Shown here: in pieces, positions 23,801 to 39,310 of the stretch | How positions within the stretch are numbered: position 1 is the first letter of the stretch | Layout of the letters: every line of letters begins with the position of its first letter | Origin: Rhynchopus sp. YZ270_cl-10 | Taxonomy: Eukaryota; Euglenozoa; Diplonemea; Diplonemida; Diplonemidae | Length of the DNA stretch: 64,000 nucleotides | Assembly (NCBI GenBank): GCA_964035575.1 | Contig: OZ037849.1 | Span: 1 to 64,000, forward strand | Reading direction: 5' to 3' | Notes under the pieces: generated by a model | What the model saw: the letters and a program-made list of their open reading frames with translations, nothing else | What the model was told of the DNA's origin: nothing | Database searches by the model: none | Program-made: the position numbers and the translations under genes

Positions 23801-26748
23801 ATTTTTATAACCTGGACATGGGGGTCAGATTCCATGTTAGAGCACCTAAAATTTTGTCAAAAAGAAAATTTCCACTATTTGTGCCTCTCTGTATCTAATT
23901 ATTACGGGTTTGCGGGGTCGTAAATGGGGAGTCTCCCAAGTGCCAAGTTTGCGTCGTCCGAGCAAGTCTGATGTGATTCTCCGGTAGACTGCTGCCGAGA
24001 AACGGGGTGATGTTTTGGGTTCAGTGTGGTTGACAAGTGTTTAATACCTAAAATGTGTGTGGCAGTTTTATACAGCCAGTAGGTATCCAGTTATTACGGG
24101 TTTGAGGGGTCGTAAACGGTCGCTTCCCAGGGTCACTTGGAATAGACAGACCTTGCATATCTGACATGATTCTCTGATAGAGTGGGGCCCAAAAACGACG
24201 TGGCGTACCGGGTGTGCCAGTCCTGGGCATCTGGCGATATTTAAAAATTGAAAATGGATATAAATACCCTATGCTACCGTGTACTATGTATAAAATAGCC
24301 GTGAAATTTCGCCACATTTAACCACAACTACTCAAAACATCAAATCTGTTGCTTTAATGGACTCAGAGAGCATTTTTATAACCTGGACATGGGGGTCAGA
24401 TTCCATGTTAGAGCACCTAAAATTTTGTCAAAAAGAAAATTTCCACTATTTGTGCCTCTCTGTATCTAATTATTACGGGTTTGCGGGGTCGTAAATGGGG
24501 AGTCTCCCAAGTGCCAAGTTTGCGTCGTCCGAGCAAGTCTGATGTGATTCTCCGGTAGACTGCTGCCGAGAAACGGGGTGATGTTTTGGGTTCAGTGTGG
24601 TTGACAAGTGTTTAATACCTAAAATGTGTGTGGCAGTTTTATACAGCCAGTAGGTATCCAGTTATTACGGGTTTGAGGGGTCGTAAACGGTCGCTTCCCA
24701 GGGTCACTTGGAATAGACAGACCTTGCATATCTGACATGATTCTCTGATAGAGTGGGGCCCAAAAACGACGTGGCGTACCGGGTGTGCCAGTCCTGGGCA
24801 TCTGGCGATATTTAAAAATTGAAAATGGATATAAATACCCTATGCTACCGTGTACTATGTATAAAATAGCCGTGAAATTTCGCCACATTTAACCACAACT
24901 ACTCAAAACATCAAATCTGTTGCTTTAATGGACTCAGAGAGCATTTTTATAACCTGGACATGGGGGTCAGATTCCATGTTAGAGCACCTAAAATTTTGTC
25001 AAAAAGAAAATTTCCACTATTTGTGCCTCTCTGTATCTAATTATTACGGGTTTGCGGGGTCGTAAATGGGGAGTCTCCCAAGTGCCAAGTTTGCGTCGTC
25101 CGAGCAAGTCTGATGTGATTCTCCGGTAGACTGCTGCCGAGAAACGGGGTGATGTTTTGGGTTCAGTGTGGTTGACAAGTGTTTAATACCTAAAATGTGT
25201 GTGGCAGTTTTATACAGCCAGTAGGTATCCAGTTATTACGGGTTTGAGGGGTCGTAAACGGTCGCTTCCCAGGGTCACTTGGAATAGACAGACCTTGCAT
25301 ATCTGACATGATTCTCTGATAGAGTGGGGCCCAAAAACGACGTGGCGTACCGGGTGTGCCAGTCCTGGGCATCTGGCGATATTTAAAAATTGAAAATGGA
25401 TATAAATACCCTATGCTACCGTGTACTATGTATAAAATAGCCGTGAAATTTCGCCACATTTAACCACAACTACTCAAAACATCAAATCTGTTGCTTTAAT
25501 GGACTCAGAGAGCATTTTTATAACCTGGACATGGGGGTCAGATTCCATGTTAGAGCACCTAAAATTTTGTCAAAAAGAAAATTTCCACTATTTGTGCCTC
25601 TCTGTATCTAATTATTACGGGTTTGCGGGGTCGTAAATGGGGAGTCTCCCAAGTGCCAAGTTTGCGTCGTCCGAGCAAGTCTGATGTGATTCTCCGGTAG
25701 ACTGCTGCCGAGAAACGGGGTGATGTTTTGGGTTCAGTGTGGTTGACAAGTGTTTAATACCTAAAATGTGTGTGGCAGTTTTATACAGCCAGTAGGTATC
25801 CAGTTATTACGGGTTTGAGGGGTCGTAAACGGTCGCTTCCCAGGGTCACTTGGAATAGACAGACCTTGCATATCTGACATGATTCTCTGATAGAGTGGGG
25901 CCCAAAAACGACGTGGCGTACCGGGTGTGCCAGTCCTGGGCATCTGGCGATATTTAAAAATTGAAAATGGATATAAATACCCTATGCTACCGTGTACTAT
26001 GTATAAAATAGCCGTGAAATTTCGCCACATTTAACCACAACTACTCAAAACATCAAATCTGTTGCTTTAATGGACTCAGAGAGCATTTTTATAACCTGGA
26101 CATGGGGGTCAGATTCCATGTTAGAGCACCTAAAATTTTGTCAAAAAGAAAATTTCCACTATTTGTGCCTCTCTGTATCTAATTATTACGGGTTTGCGGG
26201 GTCGTAAATGGGGAGTCTCCCAAGTGCCAAGTTTGCGTCGTCCGAGCAAGTCTGATGTGATTCTCCGGTAGACTGCTGCCGAGAAACGGGGTGATGTTTT
26301 GGGTTCAGTGTGGTTGACAAGTGTTTAATACCTAAAATGTGTGTGGCAGTTTTATACAGCCAGTAGGTATCCAGTTATTACGGGTTTGAGGGGTCGTAAA
26401 CGGTCGCTTCCCAGGGTCACTTGGAATAGACAGACCTTGCATATCTGACATGATTCTCTGATAGAGTGGGGCCCAAAAACGACGTGGCGTACCGGGTGTG
26501 CCAGTCCTGGGCATCTGGCGATATTTAAAAATTGAAAATGGATATAAATACCCTATGCTACCGTGTACTATGTATAAAATAGCCGTGAAATTTCGCCACA
26601 TTTAACCACAACTACTCAAAACATCAAATCTGTTGCTTTAATGGACTCAGAGAGCATTTTTATAACCTGGACATGGGGGTCAGATTCCATGTTAGAGCAC
26701 CTAAAATTTTGTCAAAAAGAAAATTTCCACTATTTGTGCCTCTCTGTA

Positions 26749-27320
26749 TCTAATTATTACGGGTTTGCGGGGTCGTAAATGGGGAGTCTCCCAAGTGCCA
26801 AGTTTGCGTCGTCCGAGCAAGTCTGATGTGATTCTCCGGTAGACTGCTGCCGAGAAACGGGGTGATGTTTTGGGTTCAGTGTGGTTGACAAGTGTTTAAT
26901 ACCTAAAATGTGTGTGGCAGTTTTATACAGCCAGTAGGTATCCAGTTATTACGGGTTTGAGGGGTCGTAAACGGTCGCTTCCCAGGGTCACTTGGAATAG
27001 ACAGACCTTGCATATCTGACATGATTCTCTGATAGAGTGGGGCCCAAAAACGACGTGGCGTACCGGTGTGTGCCAGTCCTGGGCATCTGGCGATATTTAA
27101 AAATTGAAAATGGATATAAATACCCTATGCTACCGTGTACTATGTATAAAATAGCCGTGAAATTTCGCCACATTTAACCACAACTACTCAAAACATCAAA
27201 TCTGTTGCTTTAATGGACTCAGAGAGCATTTTTATAACCTGGACATGGGGGTCAGATTCCATGTTAGAGCACCTAAAATTTTGTCAAAAAGAAAATTTCC
27301 ACTATTTGTGCCTCTCTGTA
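26749..27320 (+). repeat. Satellite monomer 28 (572 bp, 1-bp insertion)
   Basis: An extra T near 27067 (TACCGGTGTGTGCC against TACCGGGTGTGCC). It shifts the minus-strand chance frame, which ends early in this monomer only. Real variant or read error cannot be told apart here. Confidence 0.85.
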
Positions 27321-30300
27321 TCTAATTATTACGGGTTTGCGGGGTCGTAAATGGGGAGTCTCCCAAGTGCCAAGTTTGCGTCGTCCGAGCAAGTCTGATG
27401 TGATTCTCCGGTAGACTGCTGCCGAGAAACGGGGTGATGTTTTGGGTTCAGTGTGGTTGACAAGTGTTTAATACCTAAAATGTGTGTGGCAGTTTTATAC
27501 AGCCAGTAGGTATCCAGTTATTACGGGTTTGAGGGGTCGTAAACGGTCGCTTCCCAGGGTCACTTGGAATAGACAGACCTTGCATATCTGACATGATTCT
27601 CTGATAGAGTGGGGCCCAAAAACGACGTGGCGTACCGGGTGTGCCAGTCCTGGGCATCTGGCGATATTTAAAAATTGAAAATGGATATAAATACCCTATG
27701 CTACCGTGTACTATGTATAAAATAGCCGTGAAATTTCGCCACATTTAACCACAACTACTCAAAACATCAAATCTGTTGCTTTAATGGACTCAGAGAGCAT
27801 TTTTATAACCTGGACATGGGGGTCAGATTCCATGTTAGAGCACCTAAAATTTTGTCAAAAAGAAAATTTCCACTATTTGTGCCTCTCTGTATCTAATTAT
27901 TACGGGTTTGCGGGGTCGTAAATGGGGAGTCTCCCAAGTGCCAAGTTTGCGTCGTCCGAGCAAGTCTGATGTGATTCTCCGGTAGACTGCTGCCGAGAAA
28001 CGGGGTGATGTTTTGGGTTCAGTGTGGTTGACAAGTGTTTAATACCTAAAATGTGTGTGGCAGTTTTATACAGCCAGTAGGTATCCAGTTATTACGGGTT
28101 TGAGGGGTCGTAAACGGTCGCTTCCCAGGGTCACTTGGAATAGACAGACCTTGCATATCTGACATGATTCTCTGATAGAGTGGGGCCCAAAAACGACGTG
28201 GCGTACCGGGTGTGCCAGTCCTGGGCATCTGGCGATATTTAAAAATTGAAAATGGATATAAATACCCTATGCTACCGTGTACTATGTATAAAATAGCCGT
28301 GAAATTTCGCCACATTTAACCACAACTACTCAAAACATCAAATCTGTTGCTTTAATGGACTCAGAGAGCATTTTTATAACCTGGACATGGGGGTCAGATT
28401 CCATGTTAGAGCACCTAAAATTTTGTCAAAAAGAAAATTTCCACTATTTGTGCCTCTCTGTATCTAATTATTACGGGTTTGCGGGGTCGTAAATGGGGAG
28501 TCTCCCAAGTGCCAAGTTTGCGTCGTCCGAGCAAGTCTGATGTGATTCTCCGGTAGACTGCTGCCGAGAAACGGGGTGATGTTTTGGGTTCAGTGTGGTT
28601 GACAAGTGTTTAATACCTAAAATGTGTGTGGCAGTTTTATACAGCCAGTAGGTATCCAGTTATTACGGGTTTGAGGGGTCGTAAACGGTCGCTTCCCAGG
28701 GTCACTTGGAATAGACAGACCTTGCATATCTGACATGATTCTCTGATAGAGTGGGGCCCAAAAACGACGTGGCGTACCGGGTGTGCCAGTCCTGGGCATC
28801 TGGCGATATTTAAAAATTGAAAATGGATATAAATACCCTATGCTACCGTGTACTATGTATAAAATAGCCGTGAAATTTCGCCACATTTAACCACAACTAC
28901 TCAAAACATCAAATCTGTTGCTTTAATGGACTCAGAGAGCATTTTTATAACCTGGACATGGGGGTCAGATTCCATGTTAGAGCACCTAAAATTTTGTCAA
29001 AAAGAAAATTTCCACTATTTGTGCCTCTCTGTATCTAATTATTACGGGTTTGCGGGGTCGTAAATGGGGAGTCTCCCAAGTGCCAAGTTTGCGTCGTCCG
29101 AGCAAGTCTGATGTGATTCTCCGGTAGACTGCTGCCGAGAAACGGGGTGATGTTTTGGGTTCAGTGTGGTTGACAAGTGTTTAATACCTAAAATGTGTGT
29201 GGCAGTTTTATACAGCCAGTAGGTATCCAGTTATTACGGGTTTGAGGGGTCGTAAACGGTCGCTTCCCAGGGTCACTTGGAATAGACAGACCTTGCATAT
29301 CTGACATGATTCTCTGATAGAGTGGGGCCCAAAAACGACGTGGCGTACCGGGTGTGCCAGTCCTGGGCATCTGGCGATATTTAAAAATTGAAAATGGATA
29401 TAAATACCCTATGCTACCGTGTACTATGTATAAAATAGCCGTGAAATTTCGCCACATTTAACCACAACTACTCAAAACATCAAATCTGTTGCTTTAATGG
29501 ACTCAGAGAGCATTTTTATAACCTGGACATGGGGGTCAGATTCCATGTTAGAGCACCTAAAATTTTGTCAAAAAGAAAATTTCCACTATTTGTGCCTCTC
29601 TGTATCTAATTATTACGGGTTTGCGGGGTCGTAAATGGGGAGTCTCCCAAGTGCCAAGTTTGCGTCGTCCGAGCAAGTCTGATGTGATTCTCCGGTAGAC
29701 TGCTGCCGAGAAACGGGGTGATGTTTTGGGTTCAGTGTGGTTGACAAGTGTTTAATACCTAAAATGTGTGTGGCAGTTTTATACAGCCAGTAGGTATCCA
29801 GTTATTACGGGTTTGAGGGGTCGTAAACGGTCGCTTCCCAGGGTCACTTGGAATAGACAGACCTTGCATATCTGACATGATTCTCTGATAGAGTGGGGCC
29901 CAAAAACGACGTGGCGTACCGGGTGTGCCAGTCCTGGGCATCTGGCGATATTTAAAAATTGAAAATGGATATAAATACCCTATGCTACCGTGTACTATGT
30001 ATAAAATAGCCGTGAAATTTCGCCACATTTAACCACAACTACTCAAAACATCAAATCTGTTGCTTTAATGGACTCAGAGAGCATTTTTATAACCTGGACA
30101 TGGGGGTCAGATTCCATGTTAGAGCACCTAAAATTTTGTCAAAAAGAAAATTTCCACTATTTGTGCCTCTCTGTATCTAATTATTACGGGTTTGCGGGGT
30201 CGTAAATGGGGAGTCTCCCAAGTGCCAAGTTTGCGTCGTCCGAGCAAGTCTGATGTGATTCTCCGGTAGACTGCTGCCGAGAAACGGGGTGATGTTTTGG

Positions 30301-33300
30301 GTTCAGTGTGGTTGACAAGTGTTTAATACCTAAAATGTGTGTGGCAGTTTTATACAGCCAGTAGGTATCCAGTTATTACGGGTTTGAGGGGTCGTAAACG
30401 GTCGCTTCCCAGGGTCACTTGGAATAGACAGACCTTGCATATCTGACATGATTCTCTGATAGAGTGGGGCCCAAAAACGACGTGGCGTACCGGGTGTGCC
30501 AGTCCTGGGCATCTGGCGATATTTAAAAATTGAAAATGGATATAAATACCCTATGCTACCGTGTACTATGTATAAAATAGCCGTGAAATTTCGCCACATT
30601 TAACCACAACTACTCAAAACATCAAATCTGTTGCTTTAATGGACTCAGAGAGCATTTTTATAACCTGGACATGGGGGTCAGATTCCATGTTAGAGCACCT
30701 AAAATTTTGTCAAAAAGAAAATTTCCACTATTTGTGCCTCTCTGTATCTAATTATTACGGGTTTGCGGGGTCGTAAATGGGGAGTCTCCCAAGTGCCAAG
30801 TTTGCGTCGTCCGAGCAAGTCTGATGTGATTCTCCGGTAGACTGCTGCCGAGAAACGGGGTGATGTTTTGGGTTCAGTGTGGTTGACAAGTGTTTAATAC
30901 CTAAAATGTGTGTGGCAGTTTTATACAGCCAGTAGGTATCCAGTTATTACGGGTTTGAGGGGTCGTAAACGGTCGCTTCCCAGGGTCACTTGGAATAGAC
31001 AGACCTTGCATATCTGACATGATTCTCTGATAGAGTGGGGCCCAAAAACGACGTGGCGTACCGGGTGTGCCAGTCCTGGGCATCTGGCGATATTTAAAAA
31101 TTGAAAATGGATATAAATACCCTATGCTACCGTGTACTATGTATAAAATAGCCGTGAAATTTCGCCACATTTAACCACAACTACTCAAAACATCAAATCT
31201 GTTGCTTTAATGGACTCAGAGAGCATTTTTATAACCTGGACATGGGGGTCAGATTCCATGTTAGAGCACCTAAAATTTTGTCAAAAAGAAAATTTCCACT
31301 ATTTGTGCCTCTCTGTATCTAATTATTACGGGTTTGCGGGGTCGTAAATGGGGAGTCTCCCAAGTGCCAAGTTTGCGTCGTCCGAGCAAGTCTGATGTGA
31401 TTCTCCGGTAGACTGCTGCCGAGAAACGGGGTGATGTTTTGGGTTCAGTGTGGTTGACAAGTGTTTAATACCTAAAATGTGTGTGGCAGTTTTATACAGC
31501 CAGTAGGTATCCAGTTATTACGGGTTTGAGGGGTCGTAAACGGTCGCTTCCCAGGGTCACTTGGAATAGACAGACCTTGCATATCTGACATGATTCTCTG
31601 ATAGAGTGGGGCCCAAAAACGACGTGGCGTACCGGGTGTGCCAGTCCTGGGCATCTGGCGATATTTAAAAATTGAAAATGGATATAAATACCCTATGCTA
31701 CCGTGTACTATGTATAAAATAGCCGTGAAATTTCGCCACATTTAACCACAACTACTCAAAACATCAAATCTGTTGCTTTAATGGACTCAGAGAGCATTTT
31801 TATAACCTGGACATGGGGGTCAGATTCCATGTTAGAGCACCTAAAATTTTGTCAAAAAGAAAATTTCCACTATTTGTGCCTCTCTGTATCTAATTATTAC
31901 GGGTTTGCGGGGTCGTAAATGGGGAGTCTCCCAAGTGCCAAGTTTGCGTCGTCCGAGCAAGTCTGATGTGATTCTCCGGTAGACTGCTGCCGAGAAACGG
32001 GGTGATGTTTTGGGTTCAGTGTGGTTGACAAGTGTTTAATACCTAAAATGTGTGTGGCAGTTTTATACAGCCAGTAGGTATCCAGTTATTACGGGTTTGA
32101 GGGGTCGTAAACGGTCGCTTCCCAGGGTCACTTGGAATAGACAGACCTTGCATATCTGACATGATTCTCTGATAGAGTGGGGCCCAAAAACGACGTGGCG
32201 TACCGGGTGTGCCAGTCCTGGGCATCTGGCGATATTTAAAAATTGAAAATGGATATAAATACCCTATGCTACCGTGTACTATGTATAAAATAGCCGTGAA
32301 ATTTCGCCACATTTAACCACAACTACTCAAAACATCAAATCTGTTGCTTTAATGGACTCAGAGAGCATTTTTATAACCTGGACATGGGGGTCAGATTCCA
32401 TGTTAGAGCACCTAAAATTTTGTCAAAAAGAAAATTTCCACTATTTGTGCCTCTCTGTATCTAATTATTACGGGTTTGCGGGGTCGTAAATGGGGAGTCT
32501 CCCAAGTGCCAAGTTTGCGTCGTCCGAGCAAGTCTGATGTGATTCTCCGGTAGACTGCTGCCGAGAAACGGGGTGATGTTTTGGGTTCAGTGTGGTTGAC
32601 AAGTGTTTAATACCTAAAATGTGTGTGGCAGTTTTATACAGCCAGTAGGTATCCAGTTATTACGGGTTTGAGGGGTCGTAAACGGTCGCTTCCCAGGGTC
32701 ACTTGGAATAGACAGACCTTGCATATCTGACATGATTCTCTGATAGAGTGGGGCCCAAAAACGACGTGGCGTACCGGGTGTGCCAGTCCTGGGCATCTGG
32801 CGATATTTAAAAATTGAAAATGGATATAAATACCCTATGCTACCGTGTACTATGTATAAAATAGCCGTGAAATTTCGCCACATTTAACCACAACTACTCA
32901 AAACATCAAATCTGTTGCTTTAATGGACTCAGAGAGCATTTTTATAACCTGGACATGGGGGTCAGATTCCATGTTAGAGCACCTAAAATTTTGTCAAAAA
33001 GAAAATTTCCACTATTTGTGCCTCTCTGTATCTAATTATTACGGGTTTGCGGGGTCGTAAATGGGGAGTCTCCCAAGTGCCAAGTTTGCGTCGTCCGAGC
33101 AAGTCTGATGTGATTCTCCGGTAGACTGCTGCCGAGAAACGGGGTGATGTTTTGGGTTCAGTGTGGTTGACAAGTGTTTAATACCTAAAATGTGTGTGGC
33201 AGTTTTATACAGCCAGTAGGTATCCAGTTATTACGGGTTTGAGGGGTCGTAAACGGTCGCTTCCCAGGGTCACTTGGAATAGACAGACCTTGCATATCTG

Positions 33301-36300
33301 ACATGATTCTCTGATAGAGTGGGGCCCAAAAACGACGTGGCGTACCGGGTGTGCCAGTCCTGGGCATCTGGCGATATTTAAAAATTGAAAATGGATATAA
33401 ATACCCTATGCTACCGTGTACTATGTATAAAATAGCCGTGAAATTTCGCCACATTTAACCACAACTACTCAAAACATCAAATCTGTTGCTTTAATGGACT
33501 CAGAGAGCATTTTTATAACCTGGACATGGGGGTCAGATTCCATGTTAGAGCACCTAAAATTTTGTCAAAAAGAAAATTTCCACTATTTGTGCCTCTCTGT
33601 ATCTAATTATTACGGGTTTGCGGGGTCGTAAATGGGGAGTCTCCCAAGTGCCAAGTTTGCGTCGTCCGAGCAAGTCTGATGTGATTCTCCGGTAGACTGC
33701 TGCCGAGAAACGGGGTGATGTTTTGGGTTCAGTGTGGTTGACAAGTGTTTAATACCTAAAATGTGTGTGGCAGTTTTATACAGCCAGTAGGTATCCAGTT
33801 ATTACGGGTTTGAGGGGTCGTAAACGGTCGCTTCCCAGGGTCACTTGGAATAGACAGACCTTGCATATCTGACATGATTCTCTGATAGAGTGGGGCCCAA
33901 AAACGACGTGGCGTACCGGGTGTGCCAGTCCTGGGCATCTGGCGATATTTAAAAATTGAAAATGGATATAAATACCCTATGCTACCGTGTACTATGTATA
34001 AAATAGCCGTGAAATTTCGCCACATTTAACCACAACTACTCAAAACATCAAATCTGTTGCTTTAATGGACTCAGAGAGCATTTTTATAACCTGGACATGG
34101 GGGTCAGATTCCATGTTAGAGCACCTAAAATTTTGTCAAAAAGAAAATTTCCACTATTTGTGCCTCTCTGTATCTAATTATTACGGGTTTGCGGGGTCGT
34201 AAATGGGGAGTCTCCCAAGTGCCAAGTTTGCGTCGTCCGAGCAAGTCTGATGTGATTCTCCGGTAGACTGCTGCCGAGAAACGGGGTGATGTTTTGGGTT
34301 CAGTGTGGTTGACAAGTGTTTAATACCTAAAATGTGTGTGGCAGTTTTATACAGCCAGTAGGTATCCAGTTATTACGGGTTTGAGGGGTCGTAAACGGTC
34401 GCTTCCCAGGGTCACTTGGAATAGACAGACCTTGCATATCTGACATGATTCTCTGATAGAGTGGGGCCCAAAAACGACGTGGCGTACCGGGTGTGCCAGT
34501 CCTGGGCATCTGGCGATATTTAAAAATTGAAAATGGATATAAATACCCTATGCTACCGTGTACTATGTATAAAATAGCCGTGAAATTTCGCCACATTTAA
34601 CCACAACTACTCAAAACATCAAATCTGTTGCTTTAATGGACTCAGAGAGCATTTTTATAACCTGGACATGGGGGTCAGATTCCATGTTAGAGCACCTAAA
34701 ATTTTGTCAAAAAGAAAATTTCCACTATTTGTGCCTCTCTGTATCTAATTATTACGGGTTTGCGGGGTCGTAAATGGGGAGTCTCCCAAGTGCCAAGTTT
34801 GCGTCGTCCGAGCAAGTCTGATGTGATTCTCCGGTAGACTGCTGCCGAGAAACGGGGTGATGTTTTGGGTTCAGTGTGGTTGACAAGTGTTTAATACCTA
34901 AAATGTGTGTGGCAGTTTTATACAGCCAGTAGGTATCCAGTTATTACGGGTTTGAGGGGTCGTAAACGGTCGCTTCCCAGGGTCACTTGGAATAGACAGA
35001 CCTTGCATATCTGACATGATTCTCTGATAGAGTGGGGCCCAAAAACGACGTGGCGTACCGGGTGTGCCAGTCCTGGGCATCTGGCGATATTTAAAAATTG
35101 AAAATGGATATAAATACCCTATGCTACCGTGTACTATGTATAAAATAGCCGTGAAATTTCGCCACATTTAACCACAACTACTCAAAACATCAAATCTGTT
35201 GCTTTAATGGACTCAGAGAGCATTTTTATAACCTGGACATGGGGGTCAGATTCCATGTTAGAGCACCTAAAATTTTGTCAAAAAGAAAATTTCCACTATT
35301 TGTGCCTCTCTGTATCTAATTATTACGGGTTTGCGGGGTCGTAAATGGGGAGTCTCCCAAGTGCCAAGTTTGCGTCGTCCGAGCAAGTCTGATGTGATTC
35401 TCCGGTAGACTGCTGCCGAGAAACGGGGTGATGTTTTGGGTTCAGTGTGGTTGACAAGTGTTTAATACCTAAAATGTGTGTGGCAGTTTTATACAGCCAG
35501 TAGGTATCCAGTTATTACGGGTTTGAGGGGTCGTAAACGGTCGCTTCCCAGGGTCACTTGGAATAGACAGACCTTGCATATCTGACATGATTCTCTGATA
35601 GAGTGGGGCCCAAAAACGACGTGGCGTACCGGGTGTGCCAGTCCTGGGCATCTGGCGATATTTAAAAATTGAAAATGGATATAAATACCCTATGCTACCG
35701 TGTACTATGTATAAAATAGCCGTGAAATTTCGCCACATTTAACCACAACTACTCAAAACATCAAATCTGTTGCTTTAATGGACTCAGAGAGCATTTTTAT
35801 AACCTGGACATGGGGGTCAGATTCCATGTTAGAGCACCTAAAATTTTGTCAAAAAGAAAATTTCCACTATTTGTGCCTCTCTGTATCTAATTATTACGGG
35901 TTTGCGGGGTCGTAAATGGGGAGTCTCCCAAGTGCCAAGTTTGCGTCGTCCGAGCAAGTCTGATGTGATTCTCCGGTAGACTGCTGCCGAGAAACGGGGT
36001 GATGTTTTGGGTTCAGTGTGGTTGACAAGTGTTTAATACCTAAAATGTGTGTGGCAGTTTTATACAGCCAGTAGGTATCCAGTTATTACGGGTTTGAGGG
36101 GTCGTAAACGGTCGCTTCCCAGGGTCACTTGGAATAGACAGACCTTGCATATCTGACATGATTCTCTGATAGAGTGGGGCCCAAAAACGACGTGGCGTAC
36201 CGGGTGTGCCAGTCCTGGGCATCTGGCGATATTTAAAAATTGAAAATGGATATAAATACCCTATGCTACCGTGTACTATGTATAAAATAGCCGTGAAATT

Positions 36301-38740
36301 TCGCCACATTTAACCACAACTACTCAAAACATCAAATCTGTTGCTTTAATGGACTCAGAGAGCATTTTTATAACCTGGACATGGGGGTCAGATTCCATGT
36401 TAGAGCACCTAAAATTTTGTCAAAAAGAAAATTTCCACTATTTGTGCCTCTCTGTATCTAATTATTACGGGTTTGCGGGGTCGTAAATGGGGAGTCTCCC
36501 AAGTGCCAAGTTTGCGTCGTCCGAGCAAGTCTGATGTGATTCTCCGGTAGACTGCTGCCGAGAAACGGGGTGATGTTTTGGGTTCAGTGTGGTTGACAAG
36601 TGTTTAATACCTAAAATGTGTGTGGCAGTTTTATACAGCCAGTAGGTATCCAGTTATTACGGGTTTGAGGGGTCGTAAACGGTCGCTTCCCAGGGTCACT
36701 TGGAATAGACAGACCTTGCATATCTGACATGATTCTCTGATAGAGTGGGGCCCAAAAACGACGTGGCGTACCGGGTGTGCCAGTCCTGGGCATCTGGCGA
36801 TATTTAAAAATTGAAAATGGATATAAATACCCTATGCTACCGTGTACTATGTATAAAATAGCCGTGAAATTTCGCCACATTTAACCACAACTACTCAAAA
36901 CATCAAATCTGTTGCTTTAATGGACTCAGAGAGCATTTTTATAACCTGGACATGGGGGTCAGATTCCATGTTAGAGCACCTAAAATTTTGTCAAAAAGAA
37001 AATTTCCACTATTTGTGCCTCTCTGTATCTAATTATTACGGGTTTGCGGGGTCGTAAATGGGGAGTCTCCCAAGTGCCAAGTTTGCGTCGTCCGAGCAAG
37101 TCTGATGTGATTCTCCGGTAGACTGCTGCCGAGAAACGGGGTGATGTTTTGGGTTCAGTGTGGTTGACAAGTGTTTAATACCTAAAATGTGTGTGGCAGT
37201 TTTATACAGCCAGTAGGTATCCAGTTATTACGGGTTTGAGGGGTCGTAAACGGTCGCTTCCCAGGGTCACTTGGAATAGACAGACCTTGCATATCTGACA
37301 TGATTCTCTGATAGAGTGGGGCCCAAAAACGACGTGGCGTACCGGGTGTGCCAGTCCTGGGCATCTGGCGATATTTAAAAATTGAAAATGGATATAAATA
37401 CCCTATGCTACCGTGTACTATGTATAAAATAGCCGTGAAATTTCGCCACATTTAACCACAACTACTCAAAACATCAAATCTGTTGCTTTAATGGACTCAG
37501 AGAGCATTTTTATAACCTGGACATGGGGGTCAGATTCCATGTTAGAGCACCTAAAATTTTGTCAAAAAGAAAATTTCCACTATTTGTGCCTCTCTGTATC
37601 TAATTATTACGGGTTTGCGGGGTCGTAAATGGGGAGTCTCCCAAGTGCCAAGTTTGCGTCGTCCGAGCAAGTCTGATGTGATTCTCCGGTAGACTGCTGC
37701 CGAGAAACGGGGTGATGTTTTGGGTTCAGTGTGGTTGACAAGTGTTTAATACCTAAAATGTGTGTGGCAGTTTTATACAGCCAGTAGGTATCCAGTTATT
37801 ACGGGTTTGAGGGGTCGTAAACGGTCGCTTCCCAGGGTCACTTGGAATAGACAGACCTTGCATATCTGACATGATTCTCTGATAGAGTGGGGCCCAAAAA
37901 CGACGTGGCGTACCGGGTGTGCCAGTCCTGGGCATCTGGCGATATTTAAAAATTGAAAATGGATATAAATACCCTATGCTACCGTGTACTATGTATAAAA
38001 TAGCCGTGAAATTTCGCCACATTTAACCACAACTACTCAAAACATCAAATCTGTTGCTTTAATGGACTCAGAGAGCATTTTTATAACCTGGACATGGGGG
38101 TCAGATTCCATGTTAGAGCACCTAAAATTTTGTCAAAAAGAAAATTTCCACTATTTGTGCCTCTCTGTATCTAATTATTACGGGTTTGCGGGGTCGTAAA
38201 TGGGGAGTCTCCCAAGTGCCAAGTTTGCGTCGTCCGAGCAAGTCTGATGTGATTCTCCGGTAGACTGCTGCCGAGAAACGGGGTGATGTTTTGGGTTCAG
38301 TGTGGTTGACAAGTGTTTAATACCTAAAATGTGTGTGGCAGTTTTATACAGCCAGTAGGTATCCAGTTATTACGGGTTTGAGGGGTCGTAAACGGTCGCT
38401 TCCCAGGGTCACTTGGAATAGACAGACCTTGCATATCTGACATGATTCTCTGATAGAGTGGGGCCCAAAAACGACGTGGCGTACCGGGTGTGCCAGTCCT
38501 GGGCATCTGGCGATATTTAAAAATTGAAAATGGATATAAATACCCTATGCTACCGTGTACTATGTATAAAATAGCCGTGAAATTTCGCCACATTTAACCA
38601 CAACTACTCAAAACATCAAATCTGTTGCTTTAATGGACTCAGAGAGCATTTTTATAACCTGGACATGGGGGTCAGATTCCATGTTAGAGCACCTAAAATT
38701 TTGTCAAAAAGAAAATTTCCACTATTTGTGCCTCTCTGTA

Positions 38741-39310
38741 TCTAATTATTACGGGTTTGCGGGGTCGTAAATGGGGAGTCTCCCAAGTGCCAAGTTTGCG
38801 TCGTCCGAGCAAGTCTGATGTGATTCTCCGGTAGACTGCTGCGAGAAACGGGGTGATGTTTTGGGTTCAGTGTGGTTGACAAGTGTTTAATACCTAAAAT
38901 GTGTGTGGCAGTTTTATACAGCCAGTAGGTATCCAGTTATTACGGGTTTGAGGGGTCGTAAACGGTCGCTTCCCAGGGTCACTTGGAATAGACAGACCTT
39001 GCATATCTGACATGATTCTCTGATAGAGTGGGGCCCAAAAACGACGTGGCGTACCGGGTGTGCCAGTCCTGGGCATCTGGCGATATTTAAAAATTGAAAA
39101 TGGATATAAATACCCTATGCTACCGTGTACTATGTATAAAATAGCCGTGAAATTTCGCCACATTTAACCACAACTACTCAAAACATCAAATCTGTTGCTT
39201 TAATGGACTCAGAGAGCATTTTTATAACCTGGACATGGGGGTCAGATTCCATGTTAGAGCACCTAAAATTTTGTCAAAAAGAAAATTTCCACTATTTGTG
39301 CCTCTCTGTA
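38741..39310 (+). repeat. Satellite monomer 49 (570 bp, 1-bp deletion)
   Basis: One C missing near 38842 (CTGCGAGAAACG against CTGCCGAGAAACG), in alpha. Confidence 0.85.
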